Shown piece after piece: positions 1-13,095 of a stretch of DNA of 64,000 nucleotides. How positions within the stretch are numbered: position 1 is the stretch's first letter; each line of letters starts with the position of its first letter. The DNA comes from Piezodorus guildinii (lineage: Eukaryota > Arthropoda > Insecta > Hemiptera > Pentatomidae): the NCBI GenBank assembly GCA_023052935.1, contig CM041297.1, forward strand, positions 1,602,280 to 1,666,279, given 5' to 3'. Under the pieces are notes generated by a model. It saw nothing but the letters and a program-made list of their open reading frames with translations. It was not told where the DNA came from and did not search any database. Both the position numbers and the translations under genes were made by a program.

Positions 1-600
1 TCTGCCAAGAAAATTAATAACTAAAATCAGTATATTGTTCTCACGGGAAAATATAACAAAAATCATATATTGTTCTGCACAGGAAAATATAACTAAAAAT
101 CAGTATATGTTCTGCCACAGAAAATATAACTAAAAATCAGTATATTGTTCTGCCACAGGAAAATATAACTAAAAATCAGTATATTGTTCTGCCACAGAAA
201 ATAAACTAAAATCAGTATATTGTTCTCACAGGAAAATATAACTAAAAATCAGTATATTGTTCTGCCACAGAAAATATAACTAAAAATCATATATTGTTCT
301 GCCACAGGAAAATATAACTAAAATCAGTATATGTTCTCCACAGAAAATAAACTAAAATCAGTATATTGTTCTGCACAGGAAAATATAACTAAAATCAGTA
401 TATTGTTCTCCACAGAAAATAAACTAAAAACAGTATATTGTTCTGCCACAGAAATATAACTAAAACGTATATTGTTCTGCACAGGAAATTAACTAAAATC
501 AGTATATTGTTCTGCCACAGGAAAATATAACTAAAAATCAGTATATTGTTCTGCCACAGGAAATATAACTAAAAATCATATATGTTCTGCCACAGGAAAA
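1..600. repeat. Degenerate block of the 39-bp satellite
   Basis: Monomers here are mostly 33-38 bp because of small deletions in runs (ccacagg to cacag, gaaaat to gaaat, lost gt). Substitutions are rare. Deletion-dominated decay of this kind is more typical of long-read consensus error than of ordinary mutation. Confidence 0.7.
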
Positions 601-1555
601 TATAACTAAAAATCAGTATATTGTTCTGCCACAGGAAAATATAACTAAAAATCAGTATATTGTTCTGCCACAGGAAAATATAACTAAAAATCAGTATATT
701 GTTCTGCACAGGAAAATATAACTAAAAATCAGTATATTGTTCTGCACAGGAAAATATAACTAAAAATCAGTATATTGTTCTGCCACAGGAAAATATAACT
801 AAAAATCAGTATATTGTTCTGCCACAGGAAAATATAACTAAAAATCAGTATATTGTTCTGCCACAGGAAAATATAACTAAAAATCAGTATATTGTTCTGC
901 CACAGGAAAATATAACTAAAAATCATATATTGTTCTGCCACAGAAAATATAACAAAAATCAGTATATTGTTCTGCCACAGGAAAATATAACTAAAAATCA
1001 GTATATTGTTCTGCCACAGGAAAATATAACTAAAAATCAGTATATTGTTCTGCCACAGGAAAATATAACTAAAAATCAGTATATTGTTCTGCCACAGGAA
1101 AATATAACTAAAAATCAGTATATTGTTCTGCCACAGGAAAATATAACTAAAAATCAGTATATTGTTCTGCCACAGGAAAATATAACTAAAAATCAGTATA
1201 TTGTTCTGCCACAGGAAAATATAACTAAAAATCAGTATATTGTTCTGCCACAGGAAAATATAACTAAAATCAGTATATTGTTCTGCCACAGGAAAATATA
1301 ACTAAAAATCAGTATATTGTTCTGCCACAGGAAAATATAACTAAAAATCAGTATATTGTTCTGCCACAGAAAATATAACTAAAAATCAGTATATTGTTCT
1401 GCCACAGGAAAATATAACTAAAAATCAGTATATTGTTCTGCCACAGGAAAATAAACTAAAAATCAGTATATGTTCTGCCACAGGAAAATATAACTAAAAA
1501 TCAGTATATTGTTCTGCCACAGGAAAATATAACTAAAAATCAGTATATTGTTCTC

Positions 1556-1745
1556 CACAGAAATACTAAAAATCAGTAATTTCTGCCACAGAAAATATAA
1601 CTAAATCATAATCTGCACAGAAAATAAATAAAAATCATAATTGTTTGCCAGAAAATAAACTAAAAATCAGTTATTGTTCTCCACAAAAAATAATAAAATC
1701 TATATTGTTCTGCAAGAATATAACAAAATCATTATTGTTGCCACA
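1556..1745. repeat. Degenerate block of the 39-bp satellite
   Basis: About five monomers, heavily shortened by deletions within otherwise clean array sequence. Same deletion-only signature as 1-600. Confidence 0.7.
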
Positions 1746-3359
1746 GAAAATATAACTAAAAATCAGTATATTGTTCTGCCACAGGAAAATATAACTAAAA
1801 ATCAGTATATTGTTCTGCCACAGGAAAATATAACTAAAAATCAGTATATTGTTCTGCCACAGGAAAATATAACTAAAAATCAGTATATTGTTCTGCCACA
1901 GGAAATATAACTAAAAATCAGTATATTGTTCTGCCACAGGAAAATATAACTAAAAATCAGTATATTGTTCTGCCACAGGAAAATATAACTAAAAATCAGT
2001 ATATTGTTCTGCCACAGGAAAATATAACTAAAAATCAGTATATTGTTCTGCCACAGGAAAATATAACTAAAAATCAGTATATTGTTCTGCCACAGGAAAA
2101 TATAACTAAAAATCAGTATATTGTTCTGCCACAGGAAAATATAACTAAAAATCAGTATATTGTTCTGCCACAGGAAAATATAACTAAAAATCAGTATATT
2201 GTTCTGCCACAGGAAAATATAACTAAAAATCAGTATATTGTTCTGCCACAGGAAAATATAACTAAAAATCAGTATATTGTTCTGCCACAGGAAAATATAA
2301 CTAAAAATCAGTATATTGTTCTGCCACAGGAAAATATAACTAAAAATCAGTATATTGTTCTGCCACAGGAAAATATAACTAAAAATCAGTATATTGTTCT
2401 GCCACAGGAAAATATAACTAAAAATCAGTATATTGTTCTGCCACAGGAAAAATATAACTAAAAATCAGTATATTGTTCTGCCACAGGAAAATATAACTAA
2501 AAATCAGTATATTGTTCTGCCACAGGAAAATATAACTAAAAATCAGTATATTGTTCTGCCACAGGAAAATATAACTAAAAATCAGTATATTGTTCTGCCA
2601 CAGGAAAATATAACTAAAAATCAGTATATTGTTCTGCCACAGGAAAATATAACTAAAAATCAGTATATTGTTCTGCCACAGGAAAATATAACTAAAAATC
2701 AGTATATTGTTCTGCCACAGGAAAATATAACTAAAAATCAGTATATTGTTCTGCCACAGGAAAATATAACTAAAAATCAGTATATTGTTCTGCCACAGGA
2801 AAATATAACTAAAAATCAGTATATTGTTCTGCCACAGGAAAATATAACTAAAAATCAGTATATTGTTCTGCCACAGGAAAATATAACTAAAAATCAGTAT
2901 ATTGTTCTGCCACAGGAAAATATAACTAAAAATCAGTATATTGTTTCTGCCACAGGAAAATATAACTAAAAATCAGTATATTGTTCTGCCACAGGAAAAT
3001 ATAACTAAAAATCAGTATATTGTTCTGCACAGGAAAAAATATAACTAAAAATCAGTATATTGTTCTGCCACAGGAAAATAACTAAAAATCAGTATATTGT
3101 TCTGCCACAGGAAAATATAACTAAAAATTCAGTATATTGTTCTGCCACAGGAAAAAAACTAAAAATCATATATTGTTCTGCCACAGGAAAATATAACTAA
3201 AAATCAGTATATTGTTCTGCCACAGAAAATATAACTAAAAATCAGTATATTGTTCGCCACAGGAAAATATAACTAAAAATCAGTATATTGTTCTGCCACA
3301 GGAAAATATAACTAAAAATCAGTATATTGTTCTGCCACAGGAAAATATAACTAAAAATC

Positions 3360-3545
3360 AGTATATGTTCTGCCACAGGAAAATATAACTAAAAATCATA
3401 TAATGTTCTGCCACAGGAAAATATAACTAAAATCAGTATATTGTTCTGCCACAGGAAAATAACTAAAAATATATTTGTTCTCACAGAAAAATATAACTAA
3501 AATCGTTATGTTCTCCACAGGAAAATAAAATAAAAATCAGTATAT
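3360..3545. repeat. Degenerate block of the 39-bp satellite
   Basis: A run of shortened monomers (missing g, t and a bases in runs) between homogeneous blocks. Probable consensus error or an old decayed patch. Confidence 0.6.
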
Positions 3546-5274
3546 TGTTCTGCCACAGGAAAATATAACTAAAATCAGTATATTGTTCTGCCACAGGAAA
3601 ATATAACTAAAATCAGTATATTGTTCTGCCACAGAAAATATAACTAAAAATCAGTATATTGTTCTGCCACGGAAAATATAACTAAAAATCGTATATTGTT
3701 CTGCACAGGAAAATATAACTAAAAATCAGTATATTGTTCTGCCACAGGAAAATATAACTAAAAATCAGTATATTGTTCTGCCACAGGAAAATATAACTAA
3801 AAATCAGTATATTGTTCTGCCACAGGAAAATATAACTAAAAATCAGTATATTGTTCTGCCACAGGAAAATATAACTAAAAATCAGTATATTGTTCTGCCA
3901 CAGGAAAATATAACTAAAAATCAGTATATGTTCTGCCACAGGAAAATATAACTAAAAATCAGTATATTGTTCTGCCACAGGAAAAATATAACTAAAAATC
4001 AGTATATTGTTCTGCCACGGAAAATATAAACTAAAAATCAGTATATTTTCTGCCACAGGAAAATATAACTAAAAATCAGTATATTGTTCTGCCACAGGAA
4101 AATATAACTAAAAATCAGTATATTGTTCTGCCACAGGAAAATATAACTAAAAATCAGTATATTGTTCTGCCACAGGAAAATATAACTAAAAATCAGTATA
4201 TTGTTCTGCCACAGGAAAATATAATAAAAAATCATATATTGTTCTGCCACAGGAAATTAACTAAAAATCAGTATATTGTTCTGCCACAGGAAAATATAAC
4301 TAAAAATAGTATATTGTTCTGCCACAGGAAAATATAACTAAAAATCAGTATATTGTTCTGCCACAGGAAAATATAACTAAAAATCAGTATATTGTTCTGC
4401 CACAGGAAAATATAACTAAAAATCAGTATATTGTTCTGCCACAGGAAAATATAACTAAAAATCAGTATATTGTTCTGCCACAGGAAAATATAACTAAAAA
4501 TCAGTATATTGTTCTGCCACAGGAAAATATAACTAAAAATCAGTATATTGTTCTGCCACAGGAAAATATAACTAAAAATCAGTATATTGTTCTGCCACAG
4601 GAAAATATAACTAAAAATCAGTATATTGTTCTGCCACAGGAAAATATAACTAAAAATCAGTATATTGTTCTGCCACAGGAAAATATAACTAAAAATCAGT
4701 ATATTGTTCTGCCACAGGAAAATATAACTAAAAATCAGTATATTGTTCTGCCACAGGAAAATATAACTAAAAATCAGTATATTGTTCTGCCACAGGAAAA
4801 TATAACTAAAAAATCAGTATATTGTTCTGCCACAGGAAAATATAACTAAAAAATCAGTATATTGTTCTGCCACAGGAAAATATAACTAAAAATCAGTATA
4901 TTGTTCTGCCACAGGAAAATATAACTAAAAATCAGTATATTGTTCTGCCACAGGAAAATATAACTAAAAATCAGTATATTGTTCTGCCACAGGAAAATAT
5001 AACTAAAAATCAGTATATTGTTCTGCCACAGGAAAATATAACTAAAAATCAGTATATTGTTCTGCCACAGGAAAATATAACTAAAAATCAGTATATTGTT
5101 CTGCCACAGGAAAATATAACTAAAAATCAGTATATTGTTCTGCCACAGGAAAATATAACTAAAAATCAGTATATTGTTCTGCCACAGGAAAATATAACTA
5201 AAAATCAGTATATTGTTCTGCCACAGGAAAATATAACTAAAAATCAGTATATTGTTCTGCCACAGGAAAATATA

Positions 5275-5945
5275 ACTAAAAACTATATTGTTCTCACGGA
5301 AATATACTAAAATCAGTATTGTTCTCCACAGAAATAAAAAGAAAAGAAATTAAATTTTTTTGCACAGGAAAAAACTAAAAATCAGTATATGTTCTGCCAC
5401 AGGAAAATATAACTAAAATCGTATTTGTTTGCCACAGGAAATATAACTAAAAATCAGTATATTGTTCTGCCACAGGAAAATATAACTAAAAATCAGTATA
5501 TTGTTCTGCCACAGGAAAATTAACTAAAAATCAGTATATTGTTTGCCACAGGAAAATATAACTAAAAATCAGTTATTGTTCGACAGGAAAATTAATAAAA
5601 TTTATGTTGCAAGGAAAATATATAAAATCGTAATTGTTCTGCACAGGAAAATAAACTAAAATCAGTATATTGTTTGCCACAGGAAAATATAATAAAAATC
5701 AGTATATTGTTTGCACAGGAAATAAACTAAAATAGTATATGTTTGCACGGAAAATATAATAAAAATCATATATTTTCTGCCACAGGAAAATACTAAAATC
5801 AGTATATGTTCTGCAAGGAAAAATATAAAATCAGTATATTGTTCTGCACAGGAAAATATAACTAAAATCAGTAATTGTTCTCCACAGGAAATAAACTAAA
5901 ATCAGTATATTGTTTCACAGGAAAATATAACTAAAAAATAGTATA
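5275..5945. repeat. Degenerate block of the 39-bp satellite
   Basis: The longest damaged patch (about 18 monomers), with many deletions and a stretch near 5335-5360 no longer recognisable as a monomer. Homogeneous array resumes on both sides. Confidence 0.7.
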
Positions 5946-8900
5946 TTGTTTGCCACAGGAAAATATAACTAAAAATCAGTATATTGTTCTGCCACAGGAA
6001 AATATAACTAAAAATCAGTATATTGTTCTGCCACAGGAAAATATAACTAAAAATCAGTATATTGTTCTGCCACAGGAAAATATAACTAAAAATCAGTATA
6101 TTGTTCTGCCACAGGAAAAATCATAATCAAATAAATAAAAATCAGTATATTGTTCTGCCACAGGAAAATATAACTAAAAATCAGTATATTGTTCTGCCAC
6201 AGGAAAATATAACTAAAAATCAGTATATTGTTCTGCCACAGGAAAATATAACTAAAAATCAGTATATTGTTCTGCCACAGGAAAATATAACTAAAATCAT
6301 TTATATTGTTTCTGCCACAGGAAAATATAACTAAAAATCAGTATATTGTTCTGCCACAGGAAAATATAACTAAAAATCAGTATATTGTTCTGCCACAGGA
6401 AAATATAACTAAAAATCAGTATATTGTTCTGCCACAGGAAAATATAACTAAAAATCAGTATATTGTTCTGCCACAGGAAAATATAACTAAAAATCAGTAT
6501 ATTGTTCTGCCACAGGAAAATATAACTAAAAATCAGTATATTGTTCTGCCACAGGAAAAATATAACTAAAAATCAGTATATTGTTCTGCCACAGGAAAAT
6601 ATAACTAAAAATCAGTATATTGTTCTGCCACAGGAAAATATAACTAAAAATCAGTATATTGTTCTGCCACAGGAAAATATAACTAAAAATCAGTATATTG
6701 TTCTGCCACAGGAAAATATAACTAAAAATCAGTATATTGTTCTGCCACAGGAAAATATAACTAAAAATCAGTATATTGTTCTGCCACAGGAAAATATAAC
6801 TAAAAATCAGTATATTGTTCTGCCACAGGAAAATATAACTAAAAAATCAGTATATTGTTCTGCCACAGGAAAATATAACTAAAAATCAGTATATTGTTCT
6901 GCCACAGGAAAATATAACTAAAAATCAGTATATTGTTCTGCCACAGGAAAATATAACTAAAAATCAGTATATTGTTCTGCCACAGGAAAATATAACTAAA
7001 AATCAGTATATTGTTCTGCCACAGGAAAATATAACTAAAAATCAGTATATTGTTCTGCCACAGGAAAATATAACTAAAAATCAGTATATTGTTCTGCCAC
7101 AGGAAAATATAACTAAAAATCAGTATATTGTTCTGCCACAGGAAAATATAACTAAAAATCAGTATATTGTTCTGCCACAGGAAAATATAACTAAAAATCA
7201 GTATATTGTTCTGCCACAGGAAAATATAACTAAAAATCAGTATATTGTTCTGCCACAGGAAAATATAACTAAAAATCAGTATATTGTTCTGCCACAGGAA
7301 AATATAACTAAAAATCAGTATATTGTTCTGCCACAGGAAAATATAACTAAAAATCAGTATATTGTTCTGCCACAGGAAAATATAACTAAAAATCAGTATA
7401 TTGTTCTGCCACAGGAAAATATAACTAAAAATCAGTATATTGTTCTGCCACAGGAAAATATAACTAAAAATCAGTATATTGTTCTGCCACAGGAAAATAT
7501 AACTAAAAATCAGTATATTGTTCTGCCACAGGAAAATATAACTAAAAATCAGTATATTGTTCTGCCACAGGAAAATATAACTAAAAATCAGTATATTGTT
7601 CTGCCACAGGAAAATATAACTAAAAATCAGTATATTGTTCTGCCACAGGAAAATATAACTAAAAATCAGTATATTGTTCTGCCACAGGAAAATATAACTA
7701 AAAATCAGTATATTGTTCTGCCACAGGAAAATATAACTAAAAATCAGTATATTGTTCTGCCACAGGAAAATATAACTAAAAATCAGTATATTGTTCTGCC
7801 ACAGGAAAATATAACTAAAAATCAGTATATTGTTCTGCCACAGGAAAATATAACTAAAAATCAGTATATTGTTCTGCCACAGGAAAATATAACTAAAAAT
7901 CAGTATATTGTTCTGCCACAGGAAAATATAACTAAAAATCAGTATATTGTTCTGCCACAGGAAAATATAACTAAAAATCAGTATATTGTTCTGCCACAGG
8001 AAAATATAACTAAAAATCAGTATATTGTTCTGCCACAGGAAAATATAACTAAAAATCAGTATATTGTTCTGCCACAGGAAAATATAACTAAAAATCAGTA
8101 TATTGTTCTGCCACAGGAAAATATAACTAAAAATCAGTATATTGTTCTGCCACAGGAAAATATAACTAAAAATCAGTATATTGTTCTGCCACAGGAAAAT
8201 ATAACTAAAAATCAGTATATTGTTCTGCCACAGGAAAATATAACTAAAAATCAGTATATTGTTCTGCCACAGGAAAATATAACTAAAAATCAGTATATTG
8301 TTCTGCCACAGGAAAATATAACTAAAAATCAGTATATTGTTCTGCCACAGGAAAATATAACTAAAAATCAGTATATTGTTCTGCCACAGGAAAATATAAC
8401 TAAAAATCAGTATATTGTTCTGCCACAGGAAAATATAACTAAAAATCAGTATATTGTTCTGCCACAGGAAAATATAACTAAAAATCAGTATATTGTTCTG
8501 CCACAGGAAAATATAACTAAAAATCAGTATATTGTTCTGCCACAGGAAAATATAACTAAAAATCAGTATATTGTTCTGCCACAGGAAAATATAACTAAAA
8601 ATCAGTATATTGTTCTGCCACAGGAAAATATAACTAAAAATCAGTATATTGTTCTGCCACAGGAAAATATAACTAAAAATCAGTATATTGTTCTGCCACA
8701 GGAAAATATAACTAAAAATCAGTATATTGTTCTGCCACAGGAAAATATAACTAAAAATCAGTATATTGTTCTGCCACAGGAAAATATAACTAAAAATCAG
8801 TATATTGTTCTGCCACAGGAAAATATAACTAAAAATCAGTATATTGTTCTGCCACAGGAAAATATAACTAAAAATCAGTATATTGTTCTGCCACAGGAAA

Positions 8901-9930
8901 ATATAACTAAAAATCAGTATATTGTTCTGCCACAGGAAAATATAACTAAAAATCAGTATATTGTTCTGCCACAGGAAAATATAACTAAAAATCAGTATAT
9001 TGTTCTGCCACAGGAAAATATAACTAAAAATCAGTATATTGTTCTGCCACAGGAAAATATAACTAAAAATCAGTATATTGTTCTGCCACAGGAAAATATA
9101 ACTAAAAATCAGTATATTGTTCTGCCACAGGAAAATATAACTAAAAATCAGTATATTGTTCTGCCACAGGAAAATATAACTAAAAATCAGTATATTGTTC
9201 TGCCACAGGAAAATATAACTAAAAATCAGTATATTGTTCTGCCACAGGAAAATATAACTAAAAATCAGTATATTGTTCTGCCACAGGAAAATATAACTAA
9301 AAATCAGTATATTGTTCTGCCACAGGAAAATATAACTAAAAATCAGTATATTGTTCTGCCACAGGAAAATATAACTAAAAATCAGTATATTGTTCTGCCA
9401 CAGGAAAATATAACTAAAAATCAGTATATTGTTCTGCCACAGGAAAATATAACTAAAAATCAGTATATTGTTCTGCCACAGGAAAATATAACTAAAAATC
9501 AGTATATTGTTCTGCCACAGGAAAATATAACTAAAAATCAGTATATTGTTCTGCCACAGGAAAATATAACTAAAAAATCAGTATATTGTTCTGCCACAGG
9601 AAAATATAACTAAAAATCAGTATATTGTTCTGCCACAGGAAAATATAACTAAAAATCAGTATATTGTTCTGCCACAGGAAAATATAACTAAAAATCAGTA
9701 TATTGTTCTGCCACAGGAAAATATAACTAAAAATCAGTATATTGTTCTGCCACAGGAAAATATAACTAAAAATCAGTATATTGTTCTGCCACAGGAAAAT
9801 ATAACTAAAAATCAGTATATTGTTCTGCCACAGGAAAATATAACTAAAAATCAGTATATTGTTCTGCCACAGGAAAATATAACTAAAAATCAGTATATTG
9901 TTCTACCACAGGAAAATATAACTAAAAATA

Positions 9931-10030
9931 TTATTTACGGAAAAGTACTTTTCATTATATTCTTTAAAAAAATTCTCAATAGCGATCATAATAAGAGAAA
10001 TTGACGCAGACGAAATCACGGGCAACAGTT
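9931..10030 (+). mobile_element. Helitron 3' terminal region (array boundary)
   Basis: Sequence after the last monomer aligns to the 3' part of the Helitron at 25053-26015: the shared stretch includes ttaatagcgatcataataa-like sequence and the terminal ttgacgcagacgaa segment. The terminal hairpin (cgc-gac/gtc-gcg in the intact copy) is decayed here, and the expected CTRR end is reduced to cagttt near 10026. It also preserves the uninterrupted tatattcttt site where the other copy carries a mariner insertion. Confidence 0.75.
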
Positions 10031-10225
10031 TGTTATAAATCCATAAACTGAAATTTTAATTAATTATTATTACTTTAAGGATTATATCGTTAAAACTGAT
10101 GTTTCAATTTAAACTAAATGGGAATTTCATGGAAACAAAATTTATTTTTCTATATGTATTTTAAATAGTTCACTTGAGAATTAAATTATGATTACCGAAT
10201 TAAACGAAAACTTTTGTTATGTCTA

Positions 10226-10371
10226 CTTTTTACTTCCACTTACTATATATAGTAATAGGAAGTATTGCGATCGTGAAAATTTTCGAATTCCAGTTTTCAA
10301 CGGAAATACACTTTTTAGGGTCCCCTGAGTCCAAATAACCAAGTCCCGCAAAAAGGTCTGTGTGTGTGTGT

Positions 10372-10462
<91 letters not shown>

Positions 10463-10534
10463 TAACTCCCGGGCGGAAACGGTAAGTCCTATGAAACTGA
10501 AATTTCATATTTAAGACAACTATACGCCCGAGAG
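10226..10534 (+). mobile_element. HINE-A copy, 3' truncated
   Basis: Starts with the subterminal acttccacttac and the ttactatatatagtaa palindrome, then the conserved left block (gcgatcgtgaaaattttcg, agggtcccctgagtccaa, accaagtcccgcaaaaagg). A roughly 100-bp (TG)n microsatellite and the cggaaacggtaagtcctat block follow. The copy breaks off after acgcccgagag. Non-coding. Confidence 0.85.
10362..10460 (+). repeat. (TG)n microsatellite inside HINE-A
   Basis: Nearly pure TG dinucleotides with a few interruptions, at the fixed internal position where all HINE-A copies carry a variable (TG/CA)n tract. Confidence 0.95.
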
Positions 10535-10569
10535 AAATATCAATCTTCGAGGCTTGTGTTCGAAAACTG

Positions 10570-10757
10570 CAAGGTCCGATTATTTATTTATTCTGTAATT
10601 TCGGCCCTGGATAAAATAAAACTCTTCGGTTTTATCCAGCCTCTAAAAAGTGGGTACCCGAAATGTAAAGTGAAAATTTGGGCTTAACCTCAGCCTAATA
10701 ACTTTCTTGCATAGCCGTTTAAAGAAAATCATATTTTGCAGTGGTACAGGTTTTAAA
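10570..10757 (+). mobile_element. Diverged SINE-2 body and tail
   Basis: Ordered similarity to the SINE at 29427: ttatttattctgt, cagcctctaaaaagtgggtacc, a decayed cctaataac...gcatagccgtt block, and the end gtggtacaggttttaa. The tRNA-like head is not recognisable. Confidence 0.5.
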
Positions 10758-10839
10758 TGATGGCCCTTAATCAAATAATACTATTATAATAAAATATAGA
10801 CGAATACACTTTACATATAAATCAAATTGATTGGGAACA

Positions 10840-11095
10840 GAACGTGTGGTTGAGTGTCAGCTAAAGTATATTGGCTTTCTATGCCCAGGGTCGCGATTTC
10901 AAACCCCGCAAATGGTTCTAGTTTATACCGTCCTTCGAAGGGGACGTAAAATGGTGTTCCTAAGACTGCGAGCGGGACTCGTTTAAAATCCCCATCCTAA
11001 TTAAACTAGGATAGGCAAACTTTAGGATTCCCATTTTAGCATCGTCCGATTAGCCACAGTAGCAGAAATTGACGTTAAATGAATAACATTACAAA
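10840..11095 (+). mobile_element. SINE-1 (tRNA-derived), diverged copy
   Basis: Shares the SINE-1 order: a tRNA-like head with a B-box-like tcgcgatttcaaacc, then gtccttcgaaggggacgt, tttaaaatccccatcctaa, ggataggcaaactttagga, and the tail gcatcgtccgattagccac...gacgttaaat. More diverged than the copies at 14527 and 56576. Confidence 0.8.
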
Positions 11096-11214
11096 GGACG
11101 AGATTTTTCGTGATAATTAATGTGTCACTTAAAGAATAAGGTGGGTGCAATAAAATTAATATTAAATATTTCAGCTGTAATAATAATTATAACCACTTGA
11201 AAGACTTGGTTTAG

Positions 11215-11344
11215 ATTTTTACTTACACTTACTATTTATAGTAAGGGGAAGTATTGCGATCGTGAAAATTTTCAAATTCCAGTTTTCAACGGAAATACAC
11301 GTTTTAGGGTCCCCTGAGTCCAAATAACCAAGTCCCGCAAAAAG

Positions 11345-11379
<35 letters not shown>

Positions 11380-12160
11380 TGTGTCTGTGTGTGTGTGTGT
11401 GTGGTAACTCCCGGGCGGAAACGGTAAGTCCTATGAAACTGAAATTTCATATTTAAGACAACTATACGCCCGAGACGTGACAAAACTTTTTTCATCAAAA
11501 TGAGTCTACCAGAAGAGTCACTTTATACCATGCATTTTGCAACTTTTTTCGATTTTCTCGAAAACGGTTCCGACGATTTTGATTAAACTCGCTATATCGA
11601 TGCAAAAATTAATGGGCTTTAATATCATGTAGGTTTTATTTGGATAAAAATGGTCTGACAGGGCTTAAATGCCGATATTTTAAATTGTCTTCCCCTAAAG
11701 TACCTTTAATTTTGTAGATTCAATAATAATAACTAGATTATCTTGTTAACGCTGATGAAAACCGGTAAATATATAAATTGAATAAATTCGATACCCAACT
11801 AAAGGAGAAAACAGAAAAAATATTGTTTTAATGCAATTTTTCGTTTTTGAACATAAGAGCAGCAATATACATGTATGACATACTGTTGGAAAGCTAAAGA
11901 TTTTAGAAAAAATATCATCTCATTCACAAGATTTTAAAAGTTAATAGAGAGTGATGAAATGAACATAAAACTAACTGATTATTTTAGATAATAATATAAT
12001 AGATTTTTTAATGAAACACATGTTTTTATAGAAATTTAATTTAATTAATTCCTTAATAGTTTCACGTATTTTTATCTTTAACTGTATTTGAAAATTCTTT
12101 CATTGATTTTAAAAATGGAGGTAAGTGAAAGTCGTGTGTTGCCCGCACCAGATTTTTTTT
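11215..12160 (+). mobile_element. HINE-A, near full-length copy
   Basis: Runs from the TA-rich end (acttacacttactatttatagtaag) through the conserved left block, (TG)n at 11348-11402, ttcgattttctcgaaaacgg, ctgacagggcttaaatgcc, taatagagagtgatgaaatg, to the right end ggaggtaagtgaaagtcgtg and gcccgcaccagatttt. The two ends carry the inverted motif acttac/gtaagt. No coding capacity. A useful reference copy for the family. Confidence 0.9.
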
Positions 12161-12299
12161 TTTAAATTTTTTTATACCCATAACCCAGCTGGGGTAATAT
12201 ATCATTTTTTTTTTGTTACTGTATGGTTTTACCCATTTCATTCTTTTAACTTTAAGGGTCTCCATGATAGATGTTATTAAATATTCCTGTTATTAAGCC

Positions 12300-13095
12300 C
12301 CTGTTTTGAACCACAAACCCTTCAGTCTCAAATCCAATCCATTGAAGAACGGTATCTTAAATTGAGAATTAAAATCAATCCTAATAAATCCCATCAAATT
12401 ACCTTTACCCTTCGCCGCAAACATATGACTACCTGTGCCACTGTATCATTTAGCAACATTTCACTAATCTCTGTTGAACAGATCCGTTACCTTGGACTCC
12501 ATTTAGGCAAGCGCCTTACTTGGAATGCTCACACTAGACTGAAACGACAAGAGACTGCCTGCAGATATCGCTTACCACAACACTTACTCGAAAAACTTTC
12601 AAAACTCTCTATTTACTATAAAAAACTCATTTACATCACGATTATCAGACCTCTTTGGACCAAACGCATTGAGCTATGAGGGTCACTGAACTATCGAACT
12701 CCTCCCGCATCCAATTCTCGCAATCCAAAATCCTACGAAAAATCATCAATGCTCTTTACTTTGTAACTAATAAACTCATCCATAGAGACCTAAATATCCT
12801 ACTGGTTGCAGACTTGTCCCGCGATATATACACTTCCTTTAATTCTAAACTACCTGCACACTCAAACCCTTAAGTAACCTCTCAACTACATCTATTCCCG
12901 ATAATCCTCCGAGGTGCCTTAAAAGACGGTGGCCTCGAGACCTGCTTATAAAATATACTTTGTGCTACCAGTGCTACCACTAGTAGCTCTTTACGTTTCT
13001 ATCCGTGCCTATTATTGTAATTCATCCTTTTTACGTATTTTATTTGTATATACAGTTGTAAAAACCAATAAAATATGTTAAATAAAAAAAAAAAA
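12300..13095 (+). pseudogene. Non-LTR retrotransposon 3' end (reverse transcriptase C-terminus, copy L1)
   Basis: A 5'-truncated LINE. The frame from about 12300 to 12679 encodes the post-catalytic part of a reverse transcriptase (INPNKSHQITFT, EQIRYLGLHL, LTWNAHTRLKRQE, and ITIIRPLW in the thumb region). It then shifts frame near 12677, where the paralogue at 13835 continues with IELWGS. The remaining C-terminal coding sequence has stops, and the 3' UTR ends in a poly(A) run at 13082-13095. The upstream polymerase palm (YADD) and endonuclease are absent, so this is a dead 5'-truncated insertion. The YLGL.LD.RLTW.PHTRLKR signature is typical of jockey-group elements; clade assignment is inferred. 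Confidence 0.85.

Larger units (their letters stand above)
1..9930. repeat. 39-bp satellite array (Helitron-derived)
   Basis: Head-to-tail array of a 39-bp monomer (aaaatataactaaaaatcag followed by tatattgttctgccacagg), about 250 copies, starting outside the window. Long blocks are perfectly regular, notably 6900-9900, where only rare single-base changes occur (an extra A near 9573, g to a near 9904). Because 39 is a multiple of three, open frames persist on both strands (repeating 13-residue peptides), but there is no start context, codon bias or conserved product, so these frames are not genes. At the right end the last monomer runs without a break into a Helitron 3' terminus, and about one monomer occurs in the same position inside the Helitron at 25053-26015. 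That is the evidence that the array arose by amplification inside a Helitron. Confidence 0.95.

Noticed and set aside
2433..2969. 178-codon repetitive ORF as a gene
   Set aside because: Frame openness follows from the 39-bp period; equal-quality frames exist on the opposite strand.
1..9930. CRISPR-like array of short direct repeats
   Set aside because: There are no unique spacers: the whole 39-bp unit repeats, and the surrounding sequence is eukaryotic transposon DNA.
10230..11498. ORFs rich in Thr-His (THTHTH)
   Set aside because: They are translations of the (TG)n tract inside HINE-A copies, not genes.
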